A DNA stretch of 38,548 bases. Origin: Thermocaproicibacter sp036260805. GTDB taxonomy: Bacteria > Bacillota > Clostridia > Oscillospirales > Acutalibacteraceae. The notes beneath the pieces are model-generated. The model was not told where the DNA came from. It saw nothing but the letters and a program-made list of their open reading frames with translations, and did not search any database. Both the position numbers and the translations under genes were made by a program. Numbering within the stretch: position 1 is the first letter of the stretch; every line of letters begins with the position of its first letter. Positions 17,472 to 25,540 of the stretch are shown here, piece after piece. The stretch covers positions 1 to 38,548 of the forward strand of contig DATALZ010000003.1 of the NCBI GenBank assembly GCA_036260805.1. The letters run 5' to 3'.

Positions 17472-18287
17472 ATGTTCGATTTTTTAACGGACTGGATTAC
17501 AAATATATTCGGTAGAATTACCGACACAGCTACAAGCATCGTCAGCCAGGTAACAAAAACCCCGGCTGATGTGTTTGGGCAGGATTTCTGGAACAGCCTG
17601 CTCAAAATCGGAATGAGCGCTGTAATGCCATTCGCTATTCTGATTCTTTGCTTTGGCCTGGCGTTCGACTTATACCGTGTATACTGTCGATCCAATGGTT
17701 CCCTGGACATGGAATTGGTTACAATTACATTTGTAAAATACATCATTCCATTTGTCTGTATTACCTATACTTACGATCTTTTACAATTCATTTTTAATCT
17801 GATAAACACCATGATTCAGCAGCTATACGCCCATGTTTATACAGGTACCGGTAGCAGCGTGGATACAAGTGCTTTTATCCAACAAGTGTCGGGAATGAGC
17901 TTTGGCCAGAAACTTGGCCTTTGGCTGCAATTGTTTGGGCCATGGGTTTGTACTGGACTTATGTCCGTCGTTTCGACAGTCGTTGTATACGGACGGCTGT
18001 TTGAAATCGTAATATACTGGATTTTTGCTCCAATCCCGTTTGCCACTTTCGTGAATGATGATATACGCGGCAGTATCGGTGTCAATTTTATCAAAATGTT
18101 CTGTGCTCTGGTTCTGCAGGGCGGGTTGATTACATTGGTTGTGTCTCTATACCTGATGCTGATTAAGACAGTCACAATTCAAACATCCGTGCAGGGCGCT
18201 GTCGCAATGATGGGATATTCTGCTGTTTTAATGACAGCTCTTGTGAAGACCGGATCGCTTTCCAAGCGACTGTTGGGAACATTTTAG
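17472..18287 (+). CDS. VirB6/TrbL-like polytopic membrane protein (CD1112 family type)
   Basis: 271 residues with about six transmembrane segments, including MPFAILILCFGLAFDLY, VKYIIPFVCITYTYDLL, VYGRLFEIVIYWIFAPIPF and GGLITLVVSLYLMLIK. The pattern IYWIFAPIPFATFVNDD followed by a Gly/Ser segment is characteristic of the VirB6-like protein of Tn1549/CTn-type elements. It would form the inner-membrane part of the mating channel. The gene starts 3 bases after the Maff2 stop and is followed after 16 bases by prgI. Confidence 0.85.
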   Translation: MFDFLTDWITNIFGRITDTATSIVSQVTKTPADVFGQDFWNSLLKIGMSAVMPFAILILCFGLAFDLYRVYCRSNGSLDMELVTITFVKYIIPFVCITYTYDLLQFIFNLINTMIQQLYAHVYTGTGSSVDTSAFIQQVSGMSFGQKLGLWLQLFGPWVCTGLMSVVSTVVVYGRLFEIVIYWIFAPIPFATFVNDDIRGSIGVNFIKMFCALVLQGGLITLVVSLYLMLIKTVTIQTSVQGAVAMMGYSAVLMTALVKTGSLSKRLLGTF

Positions 18288-18303
18288 TTGGGAGTGATTT
18301 ATC

Positions 18304-18756
18304 TTGATTGTTCAAATACCTGAAGATATTTACAGCTATGAGCATAGAGCTCTTGGCAATTTCACAAAAAGGCAGATTATTTGCGGAATTATTGCTATCG
18401 CGATTATTTTTCCAGTGTTTGTCTTTACATTTTGGAAACTTAATAATCCAAGGTTGGCTGCATTACTTAGTATGTTGGCTGGCTTTCCTGTAATTGCTTG
18501 CAGCATTTTTAAAAAAGATGGGCAGTATCTCGAAAAAATACTGCTGTACCGTTATCGCCAGAGGTTCAAATATCCTCAAAAGAGGAAGTTCGTAATGAGT
18601 AACTTATACGAAGTCATTGAGCAAAATCAAAAGGAGTATGAAGCAGCAGATGAAGAACAGAAAGCAAATGAACTTCAGAAAGGGAAAAAGAGTCCTCATA
18701 AAGTCGTCCATTCCATGGGGAAAAAGAAAGACGGCTCAAGAAAGCATTCCATTTGA
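18304..18756 (+). CDS. prgI: PrgI family membrane protein
   Basis: 150 residues from a TTG start with GGGAGTG upstream. It opens with VQIPEDIYSYEHRALGNFTKRQ, split here by the TTG-encoded first Met, and has two adjacent membrane segments (about 27-45 and 49-66), the standard PrgI (VirB3-like) layout. PrgI partners the VirB4 ATPase at the base of the channel. The C-terminal 45 residues are highly charged, and that DNA is shared with the start of virB4 in another frame (overlap of about 107 bases). Confidence 0.85.
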   Translation: MIVQIPEDIYSYEHRALGNFTKRQIICGIIAIAIIFPVFVFTFWKLNNPRLAALLSMLAGFPVIACSIFKKDGQYLEKILLYRYRQRFKYPQKRKFVMSNLYEVIEQNQKEYEAADEEQKANELQKGKKSPHKVVHSMGKKKDGSRKHSI

Positions 18757-21040
18757 GGCCATGTACGACGATGGGATTTGTTACTTGGGAAATAACAGAT
18801 ACAGTGCTACATGGGCGTTTGACGATATTAACTATAACCATACGGAAAATTCCGAACAGGAGGAGACTGTTGGCCGTTTCTGCCAGTTCCTGAATTCTTT
18901 CGATGAGACCATGCCATTTCAAATCCACATTATGACAAAGCCGCTCTCCCGTTCGCACATAAGTTTGGATATATCCGCAAAGCCGGATGCATCCGATGAA
19001 CAGAAACTTTGTGTTCAGGAATATAACGAATATTTAAGACGTAGATTTGTCAGCGATAATACATACACTCAGGAGAAATACATTACTGTATCCATTGAAG
19101 AAAGTAACTATGATCTTGCTCAGAAGCGTTTTCAGCGAATCGATTCCGAAAAGATGTCCATACTTCATAAACTCGGCAGCGGAACAACTATGTTGGATAA
19201 AATTCAGAGACTGACACTGCTTCGGGAAATCTATCGTTCGGATGATACCTCTGAAATCAGTTATGACCGTATGACGCGTTCCGGTGTATTCGACAAGGAC
19301 CTTATTGCCCCATATTCTATGGACACAAGTCATGACAATTATATCCGGCTTGGTGACCGGTATACACAGACCCTATTCATAACCGATTTACCGAGCGATC
19401 TATCGGACGCAATGCTATATGAAATCACCACTATCGACCGTAGGCTTCTTGTTACGGTAAACATAGCTCCTCAGAATCCGTCCCAAGCTATCCAACAGGT
19501 TAAGAAACGCCTGAAAAGTCTCGACCGTGAAATGGAAGACAGTTTATCACGCCAATCCAATCAGGGAATTGTCAGGCCGAAGCCTCCGCGGGACTTGGAA
19601 AAAGCCATTGAAAACACCGATTCATTCCAGGAAGAACTCAGTACACGGAACGAAAAAATGTTCTTATCCAATATGCTTATTTTTGTCAGCGCAAAATCTC
19701 TCGAGGAAATGGACGAAATTGTAGAAGCAATCAGGGATAAGATTTCAACCCACGGTTGCACGATAAAGCCGTTTACATTTGCCCAGGAAGAGGGCCTTAA
19801 TTCGGTTGTTCCACTTGGACGAAATGACACATTTGTTAAACGAACCCATACAACAACCTCACTTGCAGCATTTATACCATTTAATGTTGTGGAAATTGTG
19901 CATCCGTCCGGCCTTTGTTATGGGAAAAATCAATTGTCGCATAACATTATTTTAATGGATCGGAAACGCTATATAAACGCTCATGGCTTTTTCTTCGGCG
20001 CATCCGGTTCCGGAAAAACAACCGGCGCAGAGCTGGAAATATGGGAGTGCTTTTTCCGTAACAATGATGACATGATCATTATCGATCCGGAAGGTGGTTT
20101 TACAAAACTCGTGAATCTTCTGGGCGGGCAGGTCATAGACGTTTCAAGTGCGGCAAAAACCAGATTTAATCCGTTTGATATCAACGAATATTACGGCGGT
20201 GACGAAGATCCTGATCCGGTTCCGTTTAAATCAAACTTCATTATCTCGCTCATTGAAGTTACATTGAATTACCGGGACGGGATAGACCCGGCGGCTCGAT
20301 CCATTATCGACAGATGTGTACGCGAGGTTTACAAAGCATACAGAGAGAATCCATGTGAGAAAAATATTCCAACCTTTAAAGAATTTTACGACATTTTACG
20401 GAAGAAAGATGATCCGGTTTCACGTTATCTCGCCAGTGGACTTGAAATTTATGTTGAAGGCAGTCTGAACATATTTGCGGGTAGGTCAAATGTTGATATT
20501 CATAATAGACTGATTTGCTTCAACACAAAGAATCTTGGTAAACAACTGCAAGTTATGGGTATGTCCATTATTCAGGACTTTTGCTGGAACCTGATTTCAA
20601 AAAATCAGGCGCTAAATAAACACACCTGGCTTTGGAACGACGAAATTCATCTCAGCCTTCGCAATCCAACAACCGCCGATTGGCTGACAAACAGTTGGAA
20701 ACGTGGACGTAAATATGGGCTGATCGCAACCGGTATGACCCAGGAAGTCCGCGATGCGGCACGTAGTGAAGGCGGACAGGCCATGATTGCCAACTCTGAA
20801 TTCATTGTGTTGTTCCGCCAAAAAAAGACGGAAATTAAGTCGATTTCTGATTTAATGGGACTCTCTAAGCAGCAAGTCAGCAATCTTCAGCTCTGCGACT
20901 CCGGTGTCGGTTTATTTAAAGCGGGGAACAGTATCGTTGAATTTGACAATCAATTTGACAAAAAGCAGAAACTATTCGAGTATATCCGTTCCGACATTCA
21001 CGGAAGCGAGAAAAAGCCGGGTGACAAGGTTGCTGGATAA
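18650..21040 (+). CDS. VirB4/TraE-like conjugation ATPase
   Basis: About 796 residues from ATG 18650; the frame is open further up, with alternatives TTG 18617 and ATG 18638. 18650 is preferred because AAGGAG (18631-18636) lies upstream, although the 13-base spacing is long. The N-terminal region has KTAQESIPFEAM and DGICYL, typical of this family. The P-loop is GASGSGKT (450-457, Lys456), followed by MIIIDPEGGF (Walker B-like) and FNPFDI. Near the end are WNDEIHLSL and GLIATGMTQEV. VirB4 powers assembly and substrate movement in the type IV channel. It overlaps prgI by about 107 bases and the wall hydrolase gene by 20. Confidence 0.9.
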   Translation: MKNRKQMNFRKGKRVLIKSSIPWGKRKTAQESIPFEAMYDDGICYLGNNRYSATWAFDDINYNHTENSEQEETVGRFCQFLNSFDETMPFQIHIMTKPLSRSHISLDISAKPDASDEQKLCVQEYNEYLRRRFVSDNTYTQEKYITVSIEESNYDLAQKRFQRIDSEKMSILHKLGSGTTMLDKIQRLTLLREIYRSDDTSEISYDRMTRSGVFDKDLIAPYSMDTSHDNYIRLGDRYTQTLFITDLPSDLSDAMLYEITTIDRRLLVTVNIAPQNPSQAIQQVKKRLKSLDREMEDSLSRQSNQGIVRPKPPRDLEKAIENTDSFQEELSTRNEKMFLSNMLIFVSAKSLEEMDEIVEAIRDKISTHGCTIKPFTFAQEEGLNSVVPLGRNDTFVKRTHTTTSLAAFIPFNVVEIVHPSGLCYGKNQLSHNIILMDRKRYINAHGFFFGASGSGKTTGAELEIWECFFRNNDDMIIIDPEGGFTKLVNLLGGQVIDVSSAAKTRFNPFDINEYYGGDEDPDPVPFKSNFIISLIEVTLNYRDGIDPAARSIIDRCVREVYKAYRENPCEKNIPTFKEFYDILRKKDDPVSRYLASGLEIYVEGSLNIFAGRSNVDIHNRLICFNTKNLGKQLQVMGMSIIQDFCWNLISKNQALNKHTWLWNDEIHLSLRNPTTADWLTNSWKRGRKYGLIATGMTQEVRDAARSEGGQAMIANSEFIVLFRQKKTEIKSISDLMGLSKQQVSNLQLCDSGVGLFKAGNSIVEFDNQFDKKQKLFEYIRSDIHGSEKKPGDKVAG

Positions 21041-23219
21041 AGTTGTAATGAAGTATACGCGTGATGGAATCGTGAGTAAAAATCTGGCGACCGGCGAATC
21101 CCATTTAGCTATAGAAAGTGATTACGCGAAAGAACTGAAGTATAGCCAACCGAAACTGGAAAATCAATATCATTCACCTTATGAACACCCTGAGTTTAAA
21201 GGCCATCCTAAAGAAGTCGGTAATGCCCTGAACCATCATTCTGGGAATAAAGAAATCAAGCATTATTATCATTTTAATTCCGAACAAGCTCATTCTACAA
21301 AAAAGGCGGACATGGGTAATACCCCCAAGACTTCATTGAAAGAAAATCAGTATTCATCACGCGAACCATACGCAAAAGAAAACGCGCCTCCTGACATTAA
21401 AAAACAGACTACATTATATCAATCTCCTTTACGTTCGGGAATGCAAAAGCGTAAACGCCATTCCTCACGGCAAGATTTCTTGAACAGACTTAGCGAGCAG
21501 ATCATCCGAACACATGACAGGTCAAAGCATGAGGAAGAAGAAAATCTTGGTGTACAGACAAGCGGTACGATTTACCGTACCGCAGACAGGCTGCGATTCG
21601 GAATACATAGCATTATAGAGCTGAATCAAAGGCGAAGAATGTCTTACCAGGCAGCGAAAAAGGCCGCCGAGTATCAAAAACAATCTGCCGAAGCAATCAA
21701 GCGTAGTAAGAGAGCTTCTAGAGCCGCAAGAGCGGCACAATCTTCCTCGGCACAGGCTGGAAAAGCCGTTGGTGAAGCTTCCAGCATTCTAAAACATCCG
21801 GCCGCGGCTAAATTTATTTTAGTCGCGGTTATCATTTTCGGCGGCATTATGCTTTTATGTACATTGCTTGGCGGCGCGAGTGGAAGTTTCATTGGAAGTG
21901 CGACGGAGCATCCGGAATTAACTTCATATGTCCAGCAACTTGATGAGGGCTTTTTAAACAAAATCAGTTCAGCAATAGCCTCATATGAACAAAAAGGCGA
22001 TGATGTAACGGTCGAGGGTAATGAAAACATTGCTACAGATCCAGGCTCCCTTGCCATTCTGGTCACTAAAGACTGGACGGTCATTGATTTGACCCCTGAG
22101 AATAAGGCAAAGCTGGAACAATGCCATGCTATTCTCAATTCCTATTCTGTTTCGTCTTCTGATGAGACTGTGAGTGACGGTAAATCGAAGAAGACAATCC
22201 ATCATGTAAAAATCAGTATTCATATTTATGCAGCAGAGGAAAAAATTGATGCGTTTGGATATACACCAGAAATGAAATCCCATGTGCTGGAAATGCTGGG
22301 CATCCTTCATCAGATAGAAGCTGAATCCGGAAACGCTGGAAGTGGAAATATATCCGGAAATGTCCTTTCATATCAATCTCTTGTAGACCAGTATTGTGCA
22401 CAGTACGGTATTTCCGGGTATTCAAATCTTGTACTCGCGGTTATGCAGCAGGAGAGCGGTGGCCAAGGGAAAGACCCGATGCAATGCTCCGAGTGTGGCT
22501 ACAATACTCGTTTTCCACACACTCCGAACAGTATTACAGATCCGGCCTACTCCATTCAGTGTGGAGTCCAGAATCTAGCGGCCTGTTTACGTGCCGCAAA
22601 ATGCAAATCACCAAGCGATACGCCTGGCATCAGTCTGGCCCTGCAAGGCTATAATTTCGGCAATGGCTATATTGCCTGGGCATTGCAAAGAGGCGGTTAT
22701 TCACAGGCAAATGCAATTGAGTTTTCACAGATGGAAGCGAAAAAAGCAGGGACATCAGGCTATGGTGACGTAAACTATGTATGCCATGTGCTTAAGTATT
22801 ACAATTCGCTCGTTTCAGGAACTTATATAACACCTTTGAAAGCTGGAACATACAGGATTTCCAGAGGGTACGGCTATGATGGTGGTGAGCTACATAAAGG
22901 TATTGATTTTGCAGCTCCGGCAGGCACTCCAATTTACGCTAGTGCATCAGGTACTGTCATTTACGCCCAGTACGGTTCGGCACCTTATGGTGGATATGGC
23001 AATGTTGTCGTAATTAAGCATGGAAACAACTATGAAACACTTTACGGCCATTGTAGTAAACTCTTGGTCAAAAAGGGACAACAAGTACAGCAAGGAGCGG
23101 AAATAGCTTTGGTGGGCAGTACAGGGGACAGCACCGGTAATCATTGTCATTTTGAAATTCGTGTAAACGGGACTAAGGTTGATCCCGCAAAATATCTGAA
23201 AGGAGTATTGAAAAATTGA
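21021..23219 (+). CDS. Bifunctional cell-wall hydrolase: CwlT-like lysozyme domain plus M23 peptidase
   Basis: 732 residues from GTG 21021 (VTRLLDKVVMKYTRDGIV). ATG 21049 is a possible alternative, and the frame is open further up into virB4. A polar cytosolic region (about 1-230) is followed by an Ala/Ser/Lys-rich helix, one membrane segment (about 264-284) and an extracellular part. That part holds a lysozyme-like domain (about 455-590) with MQQESGG (catalytic Glu478 candidate) and DPMQCSE. It also holds an M23 metallopeptidase domain (about 610-725) with zinc ligands in HKGID (His625, Asp629) and HCH (His708, His710). This is the VirB1-like enzyme that opens peptidoglycan for the channel (CD1108/TcpG type). 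Two catalytic domains suggest that it cuts both glycan and peptide bonds. Confidence 0.87.
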   Translation: MTRLLDKVVMKYTRDGIVSKNLATGESHLAIESDYAKELKYSQPKLENQYHSPYEHPEFKGHPKEVGNALNHHSGNKEIKHYYHFNSEQAHSTKKADMGNTPKTSLKENQYSSREPYAKENAPPDIKKQTTLYQSPLRSGMQKRKRHSSRQDFLNRLSEQIIRTHDRSKHEEEENLGVQTSGTIYRTADRLRFGIHSIIELNQRRRMSYQAAKKAAEYQKQSAEAIKRSKRASRAARAAQSSSAQAGKAVGEASSILKHPAAAKFILVAVIIFGGIMLLCTLLGGASGSFIGSATEHPELTSYVQQLDEGFLNKISSAIASYEQKGDDVTVEGNENIATDPGSLAILVTKDWTVIDLTPENKAKLEQCHAILNSYSVSSSDETVSDGKSKKTIHHVKISIHIYAAEEKIDAFGYTPEMKSHVLEMLGILHQIEAESGNAGSGNISGNVLSYQSLVDQYCAQYGISGYSNLVLAVMQQESGGQGKDPMQCSECGYNTRFPHTPNSITDPAYSIQCGVQNLAACLRAAKCKSPSDTPGISLALQGYNFGNGYIAWALQRGGYSQANAIEFSQMEAKKAGTSGYGDVNYVCHVLKYYNSLVSGTYITPLKAGTYRISRGYGYDGGELHKGIDFAAPAGTPIYASASGTVIYAQYGSAPYGGYGNVVVIKHGNNYETLYGHCSKLLVKKGQQVQQGAEIALVGSTGDSTGNHCHFEIRVNGTKVDPAKYLKGVLKN

Positions 23220-23524
23220 GTGAACGTATCGAAAAGCTTAAAAAATCAGCTGAAAAGGATGAACAGCATATTCAGAAATTGCAGGAAAGTGTGAGGTTGA
23301 AACGAGAAAAAATCAAAGAGCTGGAAAACGCAGAAATTCTAAACAACCTGAATTCCCTCTCTGCGCAAGGCTATCCAATTGATAAAATCATCGCAGCTAT
23401 CGGTGAAAGGGATGCAGATGAGCTCCTGCGCCTGATCAGCGACAATGAATCGACGGAAGAAAGCGGAACCAGTTCCGCTTCTATAAAGAATGAGGAGGAA
23501 AAAGGCAATGAACAACTTGTTTGA
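23216..23524 (+). CDS. DUF4315 family protein
   Basis: 102 residues from a TTG overlapping the stop of the wall hydrolase gene, with AAAGGAG 9 bases upstream. The first 45 residues form a charged coiled coil (IEKLKKSAEKDEQHIQKLQE), followed by LNSLSAQGYPIDKIIAAI, a recognisable DUF4315 feature. Proteins of this kind always follow the CD1108-like hydrolase in these elements; function unknown. Its last codons contain the third copy of the 20-bp palindrome (23461-23480), encoding SGTSS, and then overlap the next gene's start by 17 bases. Confidence 0.78.
   Translation: MSERIEKLKKSAEKDEQHIQKLQESVRLKREKIKELENAEILNNLNSLSAQGYPIDKIIAAIGERDADELLRLISDNESTEESGTSSASIKNEEEKGNEQLV
23461..23480. repeat. 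Third copy of the palindromic 20-mer, inside a coding region
   Basis: AAGCGGAACCAGTTCCGCTT, base-for-base identical to 326-345. It lies within the DUF4315 gene, 28 bases before the next gene's ATG. No T run follows, so it is less terminator-like than the other copies. Confidence 0.75.
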
Positions 23525-24995
23525 CATGTTAACAAAAGCAGGATATGAGGTAAGCAGTATCGGAAGTGATGTTTTACCGTGTACTCTGCGACTTGGGGAT
23601 GAACCGATCGGTTTTCTTTTGGACAATCTTTCTCTCCGGCTTTTACCGGATCGGGAAGAGGAACGGGGACGCCTGCAGCCAATCCTTTCTTTTTCCACAG
23701 AAAATCAGGGGATCGAACAGGAGCAAGGCGAATATGTGCTTTCCAGATATCAAAATGTGGCCCTGACAGCGACATTCGATTATGACAGCTGCCACCCGGT
23801 CTACAATATTTATTCCGAGGATAAAGATAAAAACCGTACTCTGTTGAACTCATCCGAGGAAAAAGCCGCGGCGGCAAAGGATTTTGCATCTCGCTCCGGA
23901 CTCGTTTCAGGTGACATTCCGGAACCGATACCCGATGTCGGCCGTATCGATCGTTTTATAGACGCAGCACAGGCAAAGGGATATCAAATCCGTGAAAGTC
24001 GGGAAACAACTCATCGTGCATATGACATTACGGATAAAGACGGGCGTGAAGTCGGCTATATCGGAAATAACAACAGAGTTACGATTACATCTGAAAACAG
24101 CCATGTAAAACATACACTGACCAATGCATATCTGGATTCCAGTTCCAACGCTGTTCTGCTTCCCGGATTCTTTGAGCGGCTCAAGGAAAATCTGAAGAAA
24201 ATCGGCATGGCACTCAAGATCGTGTTTACACCGAAAGGACGTCACTATGCTATCCACAACAGTGATCATCAGGAGATTGCTTCGGTAGGGGAACAGACCC
24301 ATACCGTAATGTATACCGACCTTGCGACGGAAGCTGAAAAGGCTAAAATCGACGCACTGGTAGAAGGACTCCGTAGGGAAGAGGCGCAAAAAGGGAACGA
24401 ATCGAAGAACATTGAACTGGAAAAGGCCGAATCTATTCCGATAGTGCCTACCGTGTCTGCTGAAGAAATTAAAAACGTTACAAACGCGATCCTTTCAGAT
24501 CGCGCTTCTGCAGAAACGTTTTTGAACACCATCCTTACAAATCAGGCATTCAATTCCTTGCTGAATCAGAAGCTGGCCGAAGTACAGCGAGCTAATACAC
24601 CTGAGGAAGAATCCATATCCGCTGCAAAGCAGCATTCCGCGCAGGCTAAGGAAACAACTATCCCTACAGAAAAGGTAAGTTCCACGCAGGAAAAAACTAC
24701 GCCTGCGACAATGGAATATCCTGCTGCTGAAAAAATGCGTGAGGAATTTGACCGGGATTACAGCTATTTGCAGACGTTATTCGGCTTTAATCAGGAGAAA
24801 TATGATGAGCTGCGGGTTGATATGACTGCCCGGTTTGGAACTGCTGATCCCAAAGAATTTCAGGCTCTGCTGGATACAGGAAAATTCGATGGTACCTCAA
24901 AGCTTCAGGGAAGGCTGGATGCGTCCCGGCGTGTCGCTGAAATGAAAAATGCCGCCAGACAAACGGAAAAAACACAGGAAAAGGAGAGAGCATAA
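23508..24995 (+). CDS. Unknown ICE protein, paralogous at its N-terminus to the next gene
   Basis: 495 residues from ATG 23508, chosen because AGGAGG (23493-23498) sits 9 bases upstream; an in-frame ATG at 23490 lacks a site. No signal peptide or membrane segment is seen. Residues 1-125 (GDEPIGFLLDNLSLRLLPD, then QGEYVLSRYQNVALTATFDY) are related to the whole of the next protein. The middle region has two short repeats of a beta-rich motif (RAYDITDKDGREVGYIGNNN and HYAIHNSDHQEIASVG). An Ala/Glu/Gln-rich linker and a helical C-terminus (FDRDYSYLQTLFGFNQEKYDEL) follow. I do not recognise the family. In many related elements a DUF4366 membrane protein occupies this position; here it seems to be missing. 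Confidence 0.7.
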   Translation: MNNLFDMLTKAGYEVSSIGSDVLPCTLRLGDEPIGFLLDNLSLRLLPDREEERGRLQPILSFSTENQGIEQEQGEYVLSRYQNVALTATFDYDSCHPVYNIYSEDKDKNRTLLNSSEEKAAAAKDFASRSGLVSGDIPEPIPDVGRIDRFIDAAQAKGYQIRESRETTHRAYDITDKDGREVGYIGNNNRVTITSENSHVKHTLTNAYLDSSSNAVLLPGFFERLKENLKKIGMALKIVFTPKGRHYAIHNSDHQEIASVGEQTHTVMYTDLATEAEKAKIDALVEGLRREEAQKGNESKNIELEKAESIPIVPTVSAEEIKNVTNAILSDRASAETFLNTILTNQAFNSLLNQKLAEVQRANTPEEESISAAKQHSAQAKETTIPTEKVSSTQEKTTPATMEYPAAEKMREEFDRDYSYLQTLFGFNQEKYDELRVDMTARFGTADPKEFQALLDTGKFDGTSKLQGRLDASRRVAEMKNAARQTEKTQEKERA

Positions 24996-25504
24996 TGTTG
25001 GAACAGATTGCGGCCTATCTTGAAAAACTCGGATATACAACCGAGGAACAGGGCAGTATTGAAAAGTACCTGGTTGTGTTTAAAGACGGTAAACCTCTTG
25101 GCTTTATTCTCTCCGATTGTTCAGTTCGCGTCGTATCCGATGCGGAAGGAACCGGCGATGTTGAGGAAGCTATCGGTTTCCTGCAAAAGAACCGAGATCT
25201 ACAATCGGTTGGAAACGGAGAATTCCTTCTCGCACATTACAGAAAAGATCAGATGACCACTTTCTTTGATGTGAAGAATCATCTCGTTCGATATGCGGTT
25301 TATCTTGTTGACGGAAATACCGGTGAAGCTGACAGCACAATTTTTGAATCCTACGATGCTGCAGCGTATTGTTTTGTCACACAATCCCGGATGATCGATC
25401 TGAACAGATATCTACCACGACAGAAGCACTTATCTGAACGGATCCGCGAGAAGCTGCTACATTATTTACTGTCAAAATCCAATCACGAGCCGGAGCGCCT
25501 ATAA
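24995..25504 (+). CDS. Unknown small protein, paralogue of the N-terminal domain of the preceding gene
   Basis: 169 residues, start ATG 24995 with AAAAGGAGAG upstream, sharing one base with the preceding stop codon (TAATG). The core GKPLGFILSDCSVRVVSD and GEFLLAHYRKDQMTTFFDV aligns by eye with GDEPIGFLLDNLSLRLLPD and GEYVLSRYQNVALTATFDY of the previous protein. It looks like a soluble alpha/beta domain. No catalytic motif is evident. The stop codon lies inside a terminator-like hairpin. Confidence 0.7.
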   Translation: MLEQIAAYLEKLGYTTEEQGSIEKYLVVFKDGKPLGFILSDCSVRVVSDAEGTGDVEEAIGFLQKNRDLQSVGNGEFLLAHYRKDQMTTFFDVKNHLVRYAVYLVDGNTGEADSTIFESYDAAAYCFVTQSRMIDLNRYLPRQKHLSERIREKLLHYLLSKSNHEPERL

Positions 25505-25520
25505 GCGCCCCGGTTCATTT
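25487..25520. terminator. Hairpin overlapping the stop codon, possible terminator or attenuator
   Basis: Arms GAGCCGG-A-GCGC (25487-25498) and GCGC-C-CCGGTTC (25505-25516), with loop CTATAA containing the TAA stop, then ATTTTAT. The T run is weak. It may separate the conjugation operon from the primase-like gene. Confidence 0.5.
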
Positions 25521-25540
25521 TATAAAGAGAGGAATGCAAA

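Noticed and set aside
20904..21020. Upstream extension of the wall hydrolase from GTG 20904
   Set aside because: That stretch is coding for the VirB4 C-terminus and has no RBS; the family-like N-terminus begins near 21021.
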